Origin: CAZVED01 sp964626205 | GTDB lineage: Bacteria; Patescibacteriota; Patescibacteriia; SG8-24 | DNA: 64,000 nucleotides | NCBI GenBank assembly: GCA_964626205.1 | Contig: CAZVED010000002.1 | Location: 78,230-142,229 of the forward strand | Direction of reading: 5' to 3' | Part shown: piece by piece, positions 1 to 8,828 of the stretch | Position numbering within the stretch: position 1 is the first letter of the stretch | Layout: each line of letters begins with the position of its first letter | Notes under the pieces: model-generated | What the model was told of the DNA's origin: nothing | Database searches by the model: none | What the model saw: only the letters and a program-made list of their open reading frames with translations | Made by a program: the position numbers and the translations under genes

Positions 1-938
1 GGCTGGCGGTAGCGAATGCGCGCCTGGCAGGTAAAAGGGGCCTCCGGAGCGGTTCCGCTCACCCAATGCATGTCGTCGAGCATGACGACGTCGCGATACA
101 GCGCCTCCGGATCCTCCCCGCGTGCCACGACGAGCGTATTGGTGGCAGACTGTTTGTCCACCACGTACGCCGGTTCCCCGCCACCGAGGCCGAGCCCATG
201 GCGCTGCCCAACGGTGAACGGCGCAATGCCTTCGTGCCGACCAATGACCGCACCAGCGGTGTCCACGATGTCGCCCGGCCGCTGCGCGACATGCGGCGCA
301 AGAAACGTCTTCATGTCCACTTTGCCGATGAAGCACAACCCCTGACTGTCCTTCTTTTCCGCGGTCGGTAAGCCCGCCTCGCGCGCCAAGCGGCGCACGT
401 CCGGCTTCTCCAAGTGCCCGATCGGAAAAAGTGCGCGCGACAATTGCTCCTGATTGAGGCGGTGCAGGAAATACGACTGGTCCTTATTGAGGTCGGTGCC
501 CGCCAGCAATTGCACCTTACCGTCGGCACCCTTGCCAATGCGCGCGTAATGCCCGGTCGCGATCATGTCTGCTCCGTCTGCAAGCGCACGCTCGAGGAAC
601 ACGTCGAACTTCACGAGATTGTTGCAAAGCACGTCCGGATTCGGCGTGCGACCTTCGGCGTATTCACGAATCATGTACGCGAAAACGCGCTCGCGGTACT
701 CGGCCTCAAGGTCATAGGTGAGGAACGGAATATCCAAGTGGGCCGCGACCCGCATGGCGTCCCGGCGTTCCAGTTTCCAACCACATTCCTCACCCGCAGC
801 ATCTGCCGCCTCATCCGACCAGTTCTTCATGTAGACACCCGTGACCTCGTAGCCATCACGCATAAGCAAAAACGCAGCGACAGATGAGTCGACGCCGCCA
901 GAGAGTCCGACGAACACTTTTTGCTTCTTGTTCTCCAT
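1..938 (-). CDS. mnmA: tRNA-specific 2-thiouridylase MnmA (3' end cut by window edge)
   Basis: ATP-dependent enzyme that puts sulfur on C2 of U34 in Lys, Glu and Gln tRNAs. The translation starts MENKKQKVFVGLSGGVDSS, which holds the PP-loop ATP site (SGGVDSS, residues 13-19). TGVYMKNW follows, then TPNPDVLCN with a conserved cysteine at about 105, GHYARIGKG, and QGLCFIG with the second catalytic cysteine. About 312 residues are visible; the C-terminal barrel runs off the edge. The ATG at 938 has no Shine-Dalgarno site and lies 8 nt after a TATCGT -10 box, so the mRNA may be leaderless. Its substrate U34 links it functionally to the Elp3 and Trm9-like genes at 29 kb. Confidence 0.95.
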   Translation of the reverse strand, partial: MENKKQKVFVGLSGGVDSSVAAFLLMRDGYEVTGVYMKNWSDEAADAAGEECGWKLERRDAMRVAAHLDIPFLTYDLEAEYRERVFAYMIREYAEGRTPNPDVLCNNLVKFDVFLERALADGADMIATGHYARIGKGADGKVQLLAGTDLNKDQSYFLHRLNQEQLSRALFPIGHLEKPDVRRLAREAGLPTAEKKDSQGLCFIGKVDMKTFLAPHVAQRPGDIVDTAGAVIGRHEGIAPFTVGQRHGLGLGGGEPAYVVDKQSATNTLVVARGEDPEALYRDVVMLDDMHWVSGTAPEAPFTCQARIRYRQ

Positions 939-946
939 AACGCACG

Positions 947-975
947 ACGATACCATGTCCGACCTACCCTTTCAA
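947..975 (-). promoter_or_regulatory. Promoter of mnmA
   Basis: TTGAAA (970-975), 17-nt spacer, TATCGT (947-952), all read on the minus strand. The predicted transcription start falls on or next to the mnmA ATG. Confidence 0.6.
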
Positions 976-994
976 GCAGTGGGCCGGGACACGG

Positions 995-1558
995 CTACTT
1001 GCGTGCGCCGATGAGGTCGCGAACCTGGGACCAATCCCCTGCCACGTCGTATCCTTCTTCGATGCTCAGCTGAGGGCTCACACCATGATGGTCGAGCAGA
1101 ACGCGCTTCATGCGCGGTGAAAGCGACTGTAGCACTTCGAGCTGGTCGTCGACGAATGCGGTGATGCCGAGACGGTCACAAATCGCGCGCTTGTCTTTCT
1201 TGGATTCACAGAAAAACATCCGCTCGGCAGGGATGATGTCGAACACGCCGTGCTTCATGAGCCACTGCTGCGCGTACCGGACGGACTTGAGCCGTCGTGC
1301 GGAGACGATGTACGGCTCACCGTCGAGCGCGGCAAGATGCTCTAACGCGCCTGGGATAGATGGCGCGTCCCCTGTCATCTTGAGATACACCTCGTCAAGC
1401 AGCGTCTCATGGTCCTGCTGCGCCATGACGCCGCGCAGGATGTTGGAGTTCGTCTGCCAAGGTTCCAGGGAATACCCAAGTCGCGCGGCCACCGCGAGCT
1501 TATGCGCCGTGTGGTCGATAAGCACCCCGTCCAAATCGATGCCGATCCTGCGTGACAT
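995..1558 (-). CDS. HAD-superfamily phosphatase
   Basis: Soluble 187-residue HAD-fold hydrolase. Motif I is DLDGVLID (nucleophile D8, acid D10), motif II is the serine in YIVSAR, motif III the lysines of CESKKDKRAIC, and motif IV FVDDQ. Size and layout fit small HAD phosphatases such as 5'(3')-deoxyribonucleotidases, but the substrate cannot be read from the sequence. The start is well supported: AAGGAG lies 8 nt before the ATG, behind its own promoter at 1581-1609. It stands between mnmA and the HD-domain gene and appears to be transcribed alone. Confidence 0.8.
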   Translation of the reverse strand: MSRRIGIDLDGVLIDHTAHKLAVAARLGYSLEPWQTNSNILRGVMAQQDHETLLDEVYLKMTGDAPSIPGALEHLAALDGEPYIVSARRLKSVRYAQQWLMKHGVFDIIPAERMFFCESKKDKRAICDRLGITAFVDDQLEVLQSLSPRMKRVLLDHHGVSPQLSIEEGYDVAGDWSQVRDLIGARK

Positions 1559-1580
1559 AGGCGTATCTCCTTTCCTTTCC

Positions 1581-1609
1581 AGTATAGCCCCTCACGCGAA
1601 ACCGGTCAC
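1581..1609 (-). promoter_or_regulatory. Promoter of the HAD phosphatase gene
   Basis: GTGACC (1604-1609), 17-nt spacer, TATACT (1581-1586) on the minus strand, followed by a leader with AAGGAG. The -35 lies at the end of the upstream HD-domain gene. Confidence 0.55.
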
Positions 1610-2979
1610 GTTCTTGGCCGCAAAGGCTCGATAGCCTTCATCGCGGCAGCGACATGCTCCGGTAAGACGTACAGGTTTGTGAGGTCGATGACCTCGTTGT
1701 ATTTGTTGAGCAAGGACGAGTGCCGCTCGATTGGCTCATACACCGCCGCCCCGAATACCTTCTTGCGGACGAGCATGGCCGTTCCTTCCGGATCCGGCGG
1801 AGCAGTCGCACCGAGCATCTTTGAAAGGGTCTGACGCGCATCCATGGTGAAGTATGGGACAGCGGCTTCCATAAGCATGGCGACAGTTTGCTCCATGAGT
1901 GTGCGATCCTCTGCAATCGCATTCGCGGACTGGAGCAGTAACTTCGGCGGACGCCGTTCCGTGAGCCGCCGCGCCCAGACGTTCGCAGGGTCCTTCGCTG
2001 CACCGAACAACCGTTCGATGAGCGTGGAGTCGCGCAGCTCGGCGTACTCCTCCGCCGTCCCGGGCACGACGAGACTAAACTCGCCGTGCTGGAGTGCCTG
2101 GTCCAGGTAATGATCGAACGCGGTCGTGGTCTTGTGCATGTAGACCTGGATGAACATGTGATACCGCGCGAGAAGGAAGTCCTCGAACGTCCGGACTGCC
2201 GTCGCATCGATGGTGAGCCGGAGGCCCATCTCATCATGATCGACGACACCAAGATTACCGACCAAATGATCGATGTCGTGTGCACCATACGCAGCGCCGG
2301 TGTGATACGCATCGCGCAGGAGATAATCCATGCGATCGCAATCAAGCTCGCCGGAGATGAGCGAACGCAACAGGCGACGGATGCCCTCACGACCTTCCCA
2401 GCCGGCACCTGGCGTCACGCCATGGTGCACGAGCGAGGCAATATCCCGCGCTTCGTCTTCTGACAGTGCCGCATCTGGCCCCTTCGCGAGCGCAGCGATG
2501 AGCACGACGGAATAATCCTCATGTTTCGCCTGACGATCCTGGTCGGGATGCTCGAACCAGCCGATAGGAATCTCCAGCTCGGAGAACGACGGCATGAACT
2601 GTTCGGAGACATGGGAAAACGGCGGATGCCCGAGGTCGTGCAGGAGTCCGGAGAGACGGAGTAAGCGACGGAATCGCGCGAGATCCTCTTCGCTGAAACG
2701 CTTACGAAGCACGTCACCGGATGTCGAAACAATACCGTCCCAAAGTCGGCCGGCAACATGCATCGCGCCTAACGCGTGCGAGAACCGATCATGCGTCGCG
2801 CCAGGATAGACAAGGTAGCTCAACCCGAGCTGCCGCACATGACGGAGGCGCTGGACGTACGGATGATCGATAACGCGCTTCTCGGACTCCGAGAAGCTGA
2901 TTGTGCGGTGAATGGGGTCGCGAATCTCGAACATAGAAGGAGGCTTAGCGTGAGCTTGAGTATCGTCATCTCGTACCAT
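1606..2979 (-). CDS. HD-domain phosphohydrolase (dGTPase-like, COG1078 type)
   Basis: Metal-dependent phosphohydrolase of the group that includes dNTP triphosphohydrolases and uncharacterised HD proteins. The core shows DPIHRTI near the N-terminus, YVQRLRHVRQLGLSYLVYPG, THDRFSHALG (first histidine), the HD pair in GLLHDLGHPPFSH, and DRMDYLLRDAYHTG. Three starts are possible. GTG at 3021 has GAGG 8 nt upstream and sits just behind the HtrA gene. ATG at 2979, chosen here (457 aa), lies 6 nt after a TACGGT -10 box. ATG at 2934 gives the usual family N-terminus, MFEIRDPIH. It is the last gene of the TraD-like operon. Substrate unknown. Confidence 0.85.
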   Translation of the reverse strand: MVRDDDTQAHAKPPSMFEIRDPIHRTISFSESEKRVIDHPYVQRLRHVRQLGLSYLVYPGATHDRFSHALGAMHVAGRLWDGIVSTSGDVLRKRFSEEDLARFRRLLRLSGLLHDLGHPPFSHVSEQFMPSFSELEIPIGWFEHPDQDRQAKHEDYSVVLIAALAKGPDAALSEDEARDIASLVHHGVTPGAGWEGREGIRRLLRSLISGELDCDRMDYLLRDAYHTGAAYGAHDIDHLVGNLGVVDHDEMGLRLTIDATAVRTFEDFLLARYHMFIQVYMHKTTTAFDHYLDQALQHGEFSLVVPGTAEEYAELRDSTLIERLFGAAKDPANVWARRLTERRPPKLLLQSANAIAEDRTLMEQTVAMLMEAAVPYFTMDARQTLSKMLGATAPPDPEGTAMLVRKKVFGAAVYEPIERHSSLLNKYNEVIDLTNLYVLPEHVAAAMKAIEPLRPRT

Positions 2980-2985
2980 GACACA

Positions 2986-3013
2986 ACCGTAGCATCCGAC
3001 CAGCGCCTGACAA
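2986..3013 (-). promoter_or_regulatory. Possible internal promoter before the HD-domain gene
   Basis: TTGTCA (3008-3013), 16-nt spacer, TACGGT (2986-2991) on the minus strand. If used, the transcript would begin at the ATG at 2979. The gene may also be read from the upstream operon. Confidence 0.4.
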
Positions 3014-3031
3014 GAACCCACTCAATACGCC

Positions 3032-3976
3032 TCACTCCTCGCCGATGCGACCCGTGCCGGCGTAATACTGATCGAGAAAGCCGTCAACGACGCCCGCAGA
3101 AACGATGAACCCGAGGCTGCCTCCAATATCGCCCGAAACTGCCGCGGTCGCTACGCCGATATACCTTCCACGAAGGTCGAAAACCGCTCCGCCGGAAGTA
3201 CCGGAATCGATAAGCGCAGAGGTCTTGATGAGGTCAGGACCGACGTGTCCGCTGACCACACCCTGGGTGAACGTGAGCGTTTCCGCACCGATGCCGGGAT
3301 ACCCGCCGATAAAGACCGTCTCGCCAAGCAGCGGAGAAACAAACGACAGCGCTCGGTCCCCGAGTGTGATGGCCGGGAATACGGCCGGAAGGTCGCGACC
3401 GTCGAGATGCTCCGTGATGCGCAGGATGGCGAGATCTGCCTCCGCATGGACTGCCGCGACTGCGGCGACATAACTAATCATCGGCGCACGGCGGAGGTCA
3501 TCCGTGAAACCGACGCCGCAGTACCTGATGAGCGACCCGTCCAGGCTCGACAACGCATGACTGTTCGTGAGGATGAGACCGCTCTCGTCGATGACCGTCC
3601 CCGTCGACGTGAAGAACGTCTTGTCATCGCGATTGTCGATGCACACAAGCTTCACAAGCGAAGGAACGACCGACTCCAACGGGAACGGCGTCTCCACAGA
3701 TGTGGCAGAAGCATTCCCGTCGTTCGCCAAGAATGCCTGCTGCAGTCCTTCCAAGATGCCGATTGCTCTGTCGCTTTCCTGTTCGACCTTGGCGACACGT
3801 TCCTCGAGCGCGGCTTGGCGCACGAGCATATCACTCCGATCGCTCACGCGCTCGCTTCCACGCAAGATGACGTCCGCAAGCAATGTCCCGCTGAACGTCA
3901 ATACCGCAGCGACGAGCATGATGAGCAGCGTCGTGCGAAAATGGCGGCGGAAGAGGTGGAGAACGCTCTCAAGCAT
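3032..3976 (-). CDS. Membrane-anchored trypsin-like (HtrA/DegP-type) serine protease
   Basis: 314 residues. A basic N-terminus (LHLFRRHFR) leads into one membrane helix at about 16-38, then a short coiled coil (52-82), then a trypsin-like domain placed outside the membrane. The catalytic triad can be read: H140 in LILTNSHALSS, D181 in AEADLAILRI, S261 in IDSGTSGGAVFD. The usual GNSGGP is GTSGGA here. No PDZ domain follows, unlike DegP. It starts 7 nt after the TraD-like ATPase stop codon, so it belongs to that operon and could process or quality-control exported or surface-assembled proteins (inference). Confidence 0.85.
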   Translation of the reverse strand: MLESVLHLFRRHFRTTLLIMLVAAVLTFSGTLLADVILRGSERVSDRSDMLVRQAALEERVAKVEQESDRAIGILEGLQQAFLANDGNASATSVETPFPLESVVPSLVKLVCIDNRDDKTFFTSTGTVIDESGLILTNSHALSSLDGSLIRYCGVGFTDDLRRAPMISYVAAVAAVHAEADLAILRITEHLDGRDLPAVFPAITLGDRALSFVSPLLGETVFIGGYPGIGAETLTFTQGVVSGHVGPDLIKTSALIDSGTSGGAVFDLRGRYIGVATAAVSGDIGGSLGFIVSAGVVDGFLDQYYAGTGRIGEE

Positions 3977-3983
3977 GGGGGTG

Positions 3984-6149
3984 TCAGAACGTTACGGTCT
4001 CACCTGGATCGAGCGGCCTTGGTCCATCCGATGGTGTGGAAGGAGCAGGTCTCGGCGGCTTCGGTTCCGGTGGCAATTGTCGTTGTTGCAGCTGCGGCTT
4101 CGCTTGCTGCTCCTTCATGAAGCGGATCTTGTCTGCATTCGGACTATCAGCGGCTGGTATCGATTGCTGTGGTGGACGTTGCCGCTGCTGTTGTGGCGGT
4201 TGTTGCTGCTGCGGCTGCGGCTGCGGGCGGGGTGCCGGACGTTCCGCGCGCGGTGCCTCTTCGCGACGCGGAGGCGGCGCCGGACGTTCGGTATCCGCGG
4301 ACTTCTTCTTGTCGCCCAGCAACATATCGAGGCGCACATCGTCATCACCGCTATCGCGAATGATGACCGGCTTTCCGGAACCCAGCGGTGGCACGACGGC
4401 CGTACGGTCAGCGCGCGGCTGTGGCGGACGTTGCCGTTGTTGTTGCTGCGGCTGCGGGCGGGGCGCCGGACGTTCCGCGCGCGGCGCCTCTTCGCGGCGC
4501 GGAGGTGGTGTTGATGGACGGTCATCGCGACGCGGCGGAGGTGGTGAAACTGGACGGCGCGGAGGCGGCGGAAGTTTGTCCTTCAAGTCGAGATGGTCCT
4601 TACAGAACCACGGTCGGGATTTGTCCGGCTCGAACGTAAGCTTGGAAATGTTCGGGCAGTCAGGAACAGAGCACGCCATCTCGTACTTCGCCTCCTTCTT
4701 CGGCTTATCACCAGGGCCACCGACGGGGCCGGAAATCGACGGAGAAGATTTTGCGAGCTCCTCGAGCTTCGTGGCAATGGACTTCTCGAGATCTGAAGCA
4801 TCATCTTCAGTTACAGTATCATCGCCCGCGAATCCGCTCCAACGGTTCACGTTCAGCTCGACGACCGAACGAGGAGTCGCGTACCGCTCGCGCGAGACGC
4901 GGATGACCTTGTCCGCACTGCCGGTGCGCTGCGAAATCTGCGGCAACGTCGTCGCGGAGAACGGTGCGGATGCGGCACCGTTAATCATGAGCTTGAGATA
5001 GATGTCGTACTTCTGGAGATTTACGATGTCCTCTTCCGTAAACTGTGGCGCGAACTCCTTACCAAGCAGCTCGGCATCTACCGCGCCGACACGGAACGCG
5101 ATGATGGTGCCAACGTTGCCGAAAATGGCCGCCCGGACGAGCTCGTCGAGCTGTTCCACGTACTGATGCGCGACGATGAGGTTGAGGCGGTACTTGCGCG
5201 CCTCGGAAAGGATGTTCGCGAACGATTCGGTGGCGAAGTTCTGGAATTCATCGACATAGAGGTAGAAATCCTGCCGATCCTCTTCTTTCGGGATATCCAC
5301 GCGCTCCATCGCCGCGAGCTGGAGACGTGTGATGATCATGGCACCGAGCAGGCGGGCGTTCTCTTCGCCGATGAAACCCTTCGAGAGGTTCACGATGAGA
5401 ATCTTGCGGTTATCCATGATGTCACGCACGTCGATGGTCGACTTCGGCTGCGCGACGATGTTGCGGATGAGCGCAGTGGAGAGGAACTGACCGACCTTGT
5501 TCTGCACCGGCGCGACGGCCTCAGTGGCGTACTTCTCCTGCCACGACGCGAATTCCTTGACCCAGAACGTCTTCACGATGGGATCCTGGATGACCGCGAC
5601 GACGCGCTGACGGAACTCCTTGTCCGACAGGATGCGCGTGATGCCGAGCAGCGTCGACCCTGGGTAATCCAAAAGCGCATTGATGGTGTTCAGCAGGATG
5701 TACTCCATGCGCGCCGACCATACGTCCGGCCAGATCTTCTTGAACACGCCCATGAGACCCGCGGAGATGAGATGCTTCTGGTTCTCCTTGACCTGTTCAA
5801 GAATGTTGAAGCCTACCGGGTGGTCCAGGTCGCCAGGATTGAAATACACGACGTCGTTGATGCGATGCGGCGGGATGAAGTCCAAAAACCGCTGCGCGGT
5901 ATCGCCGTGCGGATCGATGTAGCAGACGCCGTGACCCGCGTTGATGTCGTTCACGAACATGTTCTCGAGCAAGGTCGTCTTGCCCATGCCCGTCTTTCCG
6001 ATCACGTACGCATGACGGCGGCGATCATCCGTCTTGATACCGAACTTGCGACGACGATTGCGAAAGTTCGTCTCGGCGAAGACGTTGATTTCGCTATCGT
6101 GGTCGTGATCGTACGGCAGTGGAGCTGCAGGGGGCATCGACATAGGCAT
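3984..6149 (-). CDS. VirD4/TraD-like type IV secretion ATPase with proline-rich tail
   Basis: 721-residue FtsK/HerA-superfamily ATPase. Walker A is GKTGMGKTT (51-59); Walker B is YLYVDEFQNF with the acidic pair at 300-301; CYIDPHGD lies between. The core (1-430) resembles the coupling and conjugation ATPases often found in CPR genomes next to a membrane protein. After it comes a small Cys/His cluster (C493, C498, C516, H519), likely a zinc knuckle, then about 190 low-complexity residues rich in Pro, Gln and Arg with two near-identical blocks (PPPRREEAPRAERPAPRPQP). The ATG shares its A with the TGA of the upstream gene, so translation is coupled. Likely role: powering DNA or protein movement at the envelope; the substrate is unknown. 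Confidence 0.8.
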   Translation of the reverse strand: MPMSMPPAAPLPYDHDHDSEINVFAETNFRNRRRKFGIKTDDRRRHAYVIGKTGMGKTTLLENMFVNDINAGHGVCYIDPHGDTAQRFLDFIPPHRINDVVYFNPGDLDHPVGFNILEQVKENQKHLISAGLMGVFKKIWPDVWSARMEYILLNTINALLDYPGSTLLGITRILSDKEFRQRVVAVIQDPIVKTFWVKEFASWQEKYATEAVAPVQNKVGQFLSTALIRNIVAQPKSTIDVRDIMDNRKILIVNLSKGFIGEENARLLGAMIITRLQLAAMERVDIPKEEDRQDFYLYVDEFQNFATESFANILSEARKYRLNLIVAHQYVEQLDELVRAAIFGNVGTIIAFRVGAVDAELLGKEFAPQFTEEDIVNLQKYDIYLKLMINGAASAPFSATTLPQISQRTGSADKVIRVSRERYATPRSVVELNVNRWSGFAGDDTVTEDDASDLEKSIATKLEELAKSSPSISGPVGGPGDKPKKEAKYEMACSVPDCPNISKLTFEPDKSRPWFCKDHLDLKDKLPPPPRRPVSPPPPRRDDRPSTPPPRREEAPRAERPAPRPQPQQQQRQRPPQPRADRTAVVPPLGSGKPVIIRDSGDDDVRLDMLLGDKKKSADTERPAPPPRREEAPRAERPAPRPQPQPQQQQPPQQQRQRPPQQSIPAADSPNADKIRFMKEQQAKPQLQQRQLPPEPKPPRPAPSTPSDGPRPLDPGETVTF
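4170..4505. repeat. Imperfect direct repeat coding the Pro/Gln/Arg tail of the TraD-like ATPase
   Basis: Two copies of an 80-100 bp unit (about 4170-4270 and 4424-4505) share GGACGTTGCCG, the GGCTGCGGGCGGGG core and CCGGACGTTCCGCGCGCGG. They differ mainly by loss or gain of CAG/CAA-type triplets on the coding strand. This looks like repeat expansion inside the gene. Confidence 0.7.
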
Positions 6150-7588
6150 CAGGCAAACGGGAGATCATCGGGGATATCGCTATCCTCCTCGGCAAGCGCA
6201 CCTGAGCGCGGTGCTTGCGCGGTCGGTGCCTGGAAGGCTGGCTTGATGACGTCGAACGGACGACCGTCGAGCATACCCTCCACCGGCAGACCTGCCGGAG
6301 GTTCGGAACGCTTCGCTTCGGTCTTCTTGAGCGACGGCGTCTTGATGCCGAGCATCGGGAAGTGGTAGAGCGTCGCAAGCTCCTCGATGTTGAGAATAAA
6401 CGCGTCCGCTCCTTTGCCGCTGCGCTTCTTGTAGTTGCGCACGATGGCCGACTCCTTGTCGTGCATGGACCAGCGCTGCCAGAAATAATCACCTTTCGGC
6501 GTGACCTTGCCGTAGCCCGTGAGCGTATTCATGTTGAGCGCGTTGAACTGCGCGAGCGCGCCCTTGAACGACGACATCACGCGACCCTTCGCGAACTTGT
6601 CGCGCTTCGCCGCATAGACGATGCGCATCTTCGTCTTGAACGCGATCTTGGAGAGCTTCTGCTGCATGGCCTTGAGCGTCTCCGTCTCGCCGGGAGAGAG
6701 CTTCTGCATGACCGGCGTTCCGTCGGCCTTCTTCGGCGCATCATCGCCACCCCCAAGGATGGGTGACCCTGCGACCTGTGTCGACAGCTCGTTCATGAGG
6801 CCGATTGGGATGTCCGTCACCCAGCCGAAAGACGATTTCTTCGCTGGAGGCGTGATACCGAGGATCTTCTTCACCTCCGCCTCCCCCTTTTCCTTCCAGT
6901 CGTCGCCGAGCGGCGTGATGATGAATTGCAGCCACAAGTGTTCGCCCGGCTGGAGGCTTGAGAACACCTCAAGCACCGCGGACATCGGATCTTTGAACAT
7001 GACCTCCTCGGAGGACTTGTCCTCGAATGCGGAATACGTGCGGATAGGGATGTGCGTCGGCTTCTTCAATACGAACTCCGTCCCGAAGACCTGCCATTCG
7101 GCGTCGGGATACTGCGACGGGATCTTATCGACGTAATCGGCAATCTCGACAATCTCCGCACCAGGATACTGCGAGTAAAACGCGGACTCGACGAGGTCAC
7201 GATACTTGGTGTTGGTACGCACGACGAACTGCACGTAGCCGCCGATAGAGACGATCTCGAAACTGAAGCTCGACGGCCCCATGCCGTACCAGTACTTCTC
7301 GATGTTGTCGAAACCGCCGTATGCACCGGAAAGGTGGCTGAAAATCTGCTCGACAGCCTTTGGGGTCTGTTCGTTGTCGCGTGGAACATCGATGGCAAGA
7401 ACGCAGAACGTCTGTTGCGCACCGAACTTCGCCTGGCGGGATTCGACCCAAAGGAACCAGAGGACCTGCGAGAGCAACGCCACCACGAACACCCATCCTC
7501 CGTCCAAAAAGACCCGCCACAGCATGAGCGGGAACGGCAAATTCCCTAATTCGAGGAAATAATTAAGGTTGACGTGGATTGTCGGCAT
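6149..7588 (-). CDS. Conserved membrane protein preceding the TraD-like ATPase
   Basis: 479 residues. One or two hydrophobic segments near 18-47 (PLMLWRVFLDGGWVFVVALLSQVLWFLWV) anchor a large soluble domain. That domain opens FCVLAIDVPRDNEQTPKAVEQIFSHLSGAYGG and has no enzyme motif I recognise. It is the first gene of the operon, and its stop codon overlaps the start of the ATPase. The pair 'membrane protein of about 450 aa plus TraD/VirD4-like ATPase' recurs in CPR genomes in my recollection. The likely role is membrane docking for the ATPase, which is inference from context. A TATACT -10 box lies just upstream (7597-7602) without a clear -35. Confidence 0.7.
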   Translation of the reverse strand: MPTIHVNLNYFLELGNLPFPLMLWRVFLDGGWVFVVALLSQVLWFLWVESRQAKFGAQQTFCVLAIDVPRDNEQTPKAVEQIFSHLSGAYGGFDNIEKYWYGMGPSSFSFEIVSIGGYVQFVVRTNTKYRDLVESAFYSQYPGAEIVEIADYVDKIPSQYPDAEWQVFGTEFVLKKPTHIPIRTYSAFEDKSSEEVMFKDPMSAVLEVFSSLQPGEHLWLQFIITPLGDDWKEKGEAEVKKILGITPPAKKSSFGWVTDIPIGLMNELSTQVAGSPILGGGDDAPKKADGTPVMQKLSPGETETLKAMQQKLSKIAFKTKMRIVYAAKRDKFAKGRVMSSFKGALAQFNALNMNTLTGYGKVTPKGDYFWQRWSMHDKESAIVRNYKKRSGKGADAFILNIEELATLYHFPMLGIKTPSLKKTEAKRSEPPAGLPVEGMLDGRPFDVIKPAFQAPTAQAPRSGALAEEDSDIPDDLPFA

Positions 7589-7637
7589 GTATCCCCAGTA
7601 TAGCAGGAAATAGGCTCAAGGGGTAGATGTGCTTACG

Positions 7638-7745
7638 ACGGGAGCGGCTGGATTTGCGCGATGCCGTCGTTGTCGCGTCTCATGGGTGCGCTGCACCCAT
7701 TTCGCCGCTCCGCCTAGGCCTCGCGCAAACCAGCTCGCTCCGGGG
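7638..7745 (+). repeat. Structured dispersed repeat, family B, copy 1
   Basis: 107-nt element matched by an inverted copy at 60186-60294. The outer arms GGAGCGGCTG...GCGCGA and TCGCGC...CAGCTCGCTCC pair with each other, and an inner hairpin ATGGGTGC-GCT-GCACCCAT sits in the middle. The unpaired segments GATGCCGTCGTTGTCGC and CTCCGCCTAGGCC are identical in both copies. It lies between the membrane-protein gene and secF. No reading frame fits. Confidence 0.8.
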
Positions 7746-7870
7746 TTTACCCCAGGCGGGTCGCCAGAGCACATCCGCGATGACACCCCGACCCGGCACC
7801 CCGCCACACGCTCACCGTTCATGTTCCCGGCCCCGGACCGGGGCCGGGATGCCGAGAGAGCGTCAAGACG
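7746..7870. other. Non-coding stretch with a GC-rich palindrome
   Basis: No gene is seen. The arms CCCGGCCCCGG and CCGGGGCCGGG around 7828-7852 form an 11-bp perfect stem with a one-base loop. The rest shows no promoter or coding signal I can support. Confidence 0.5.
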
Positions 7871-7902
7871 CAAAGAGCGGCGCTTTGTGGCGCCGCTCTT
7901 TG
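7871..7902 (-). terminator. Terminator after secF
   Basis: Perfect 13-bp stem (CAAAGAGCGGCGC with its complement) around a 6-nt loop, 22 nt beyond the secF stop. The U-rich part is supplied only by the end of the stem. Confidence 0.6.
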
Positions 7903-7924
7903 CAACAAGGGAATGACCGCTAGC

Positions 7925-8815
7925 TTACCGTACGGACTTCTTTTGCATCACCACGAGGAGCGGTGCTGCGAGGAAGATGGACGAGTACGCACCGGCGATC
8001 ATACCGATGATGAGCGCGAGCGCGAAGTATTTGAGCGACTCCCCTCCCCAGAGATAGATCGCGACGAGCGGGATAAGGGTCGTGACCGTCGTGTTGATGG
8101 AGCGTGCGAGCGTCTCGTTCACGCTGCGCTCGACGATATCCTCGAAGACGCCTGTGGACTTCTGGAGATTCTCACGGATGCGGTCGAATACGACGATGGT
8201 GTCATGCACCGAGAAGCCGAGAATGGTAAGGATGGCCGCGATGAACCCGGAGTTCAGTTCGACGCCATACCATGTTCCGAGCAGCGCGAACGCGCCGAGC
8301 GGTAAGAGCACGTCATGCGCAACAGCAGCAAGGAGCGTGACGAGACCGTACTTCCAGGATGCAACCGGGCGGGACACCTTACGGAAGGCATACGCGACAT
8401 AGAGCGCGATCGCCAGCAAGACGGCCGAAAGGGACCACACGGCGTTCCGACGAAGCTCGTCGCCGACCGATGGTCCAATGGATTCGAAGCGCAATTCCTG
8501 CGCGTCTGGATGCGCGGCAAGGATGACATCGAGGACGGCCTGATGCTCCGCTTCGTCCATATGACGCATGCGAATGAGGACAGTGTCGTCGCCAGCGGTC
8601 TGCACGAGCACTTCACCGAGCTCGCCGGATGCCAACGTGGCGCGCAATGCCGACACATCAGGACGTTCTGTGAACGCGACTTCCATGAGCGAACCACCTG
8701 TGAAATCGATACCGAATTTCAGCGGGAACATGACCAACGCGGCGACACAGGCAGCAATGAGAAGACCAGAGATGGTGAACCAGACGCCGCGCTGCTTGAT
8801 GATGGGAAGATACAT
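7925..8815 (-). CDS. secF: Protein translocase subunit SecF
   Basis: 296-residue inner-membrane partner of SecD in proton-driven release of exported proteins. Six membrane helices are evident. The family signature LKFGIDFTGGSLMEVAF follows the first helix, and the C-terminal half carries GFSVHDTIVVFDRIRENL and NETLARSINTT. The start is the ATG at 8815, which gives MYLPIIKQRGVWF, 13 nt after the secD stop. An upstream in-frame ATG at 8851 lies inside secD. It is transcribed with secD and ends at the hairpin at 7871-7902. Confidence 0.95.
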   Translation of the reverse strand: MYLPIIKQRGVWFTISGLLIAACVAALVMFPLKFGIDFTGGSLMEVAFTERPDVSALRATLASGELGEVLVQTAGDDTVLIRMRHMDEAEHQAVLDVILAAHPDAQELRFESIGPSVGDELRRNAVWSLSAVLLAIALYVAYAFRKVSRPVASWKYGLVTLLAAVAHDVLLPLGAFALLGTWYGVELNSGFIAAILTILGFSVHDTIVVFDRIRENLQKSTGVFEDIVERSVNETLARSINTTVTTLIPLVAIYLWGGESLKYFALALIIGMIAGAYSSIFLAAPLLVVMQKKSVR

Positions 8816-8828
8816 AGGGGTGGTGAGA

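Noticed and set aside
5166..6368. 400-codon plus-strand open frame
   Set aside because: Antisense to the TraD-like ATPase; no start signals or domains.
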